DNA of 13,535 nt, taken from NCBI GenBank assembly GCA_004555535.1, contig SFHU01000078.1, positions 1-13,535 on the forward strand. The letters run 5' to 3'. Made by a program: the position numbers and the translations under genes. The stretch comes from Clostridiales bacterium. Lineage in GTDB: Bacteria; Bacillota; Clostridia; Christensenellales; Aristaeellaceae. The notes under the pieces are model-generated. The model saw only the letters and a program-made list of their open reading frames with translations. It was not told the origin of the DNA and made no database searches. Each line of letters opens with the position of its first letter. Positions within the stretch are counted from its first letter, which is position 1. Shown here piece after piece: positions 13,463 through 13,535 of this stretch.

Positions 13463-13535
13463 CGCAAACCGCTCCTTTCCATCAAAAACTGGGCTGTCAG
13501 ACTGATTCTAAACATTCCAAGAAGCAATTCTTCTG
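13463..13535 (-). promoter_or_regulatory. Upstream region of xdhC, weak promoter signals
   Basis: This holds the xdhC ribosome binding site and, further up on the minus strand, a lone -10-like TAGAAT with no matching -35 at the right distance. A short inverted repeat AGAAG-caatt-CTTCT (13520-13534) lies at the edge and could be an operator or part of a cut-off feature. Nothing here is firm. Confidence 0.25.

Overview
The window is GC-rich and reads as a sporulating (or recently sporulating) Bacillota, most likely class Clostridia. The evidence is a sigma-K (sigK) N-terminal half, a large serine recombinase of the clostridial type, an XdhC molybdenum-hydroxylase accessory gene and a complete type I-C CRISPR-Cas locus. 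I cannot name the genus. Apart from one small frameshifted plus-strand gene, every gene I support is on the minus strand, so transcription runs from right to left.

Right end (11869-13535), probably ordinary chromosome: xdhC overlaps a THEP1-type P-loop NTPase by ATGA. The first half of sigK follows, with a pro-sequence and a sigma-E-like promoter. The sigK frame matches its family down to Cys-Ile-Glu-Asn and then turns to unrelated sequence and a stop. As I recall it, this is the point where the skin element splits sigK in Bacillus subtilis.

Middle (8858-11514): a small frameshifted gene on the plus strand, a 609-aa large serine recombinase (the SpoIVCA role) and a BCP-type peroxiredoxin.

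Left two thirds (112-8803): cas3, then a clear sigma-A-type promoter, then cas5c-cas8c-cas7-cas4-cas1-cas2, most of them overlapping by a few bases, then a leader and an array of 16 identical 33-nt repeats with 15 spacers. Cas5c replaces Cas6 as the crRNA processing enzyme. Cas8c carries a plausible internal start for the small subunit Cas11c. Two spacers encode collagen-like Gly-X-Y repeats on the crRNA strand, as phage tail fibres do.

The main proposal is that the CRISPR-Cas locus lies inside a skin-like element that interrupts sigK. The second half of sigK is absent between the recombinase and the left edge, so if it survives nearby, at least 11.5 kb including the whole CRISPR-Cas locus lies between the two halves. 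The element would then be excised only in the terminal mother cell, while forespore and vegetative genomes keep immunity. The far boundary is outside the window, so this is inference.
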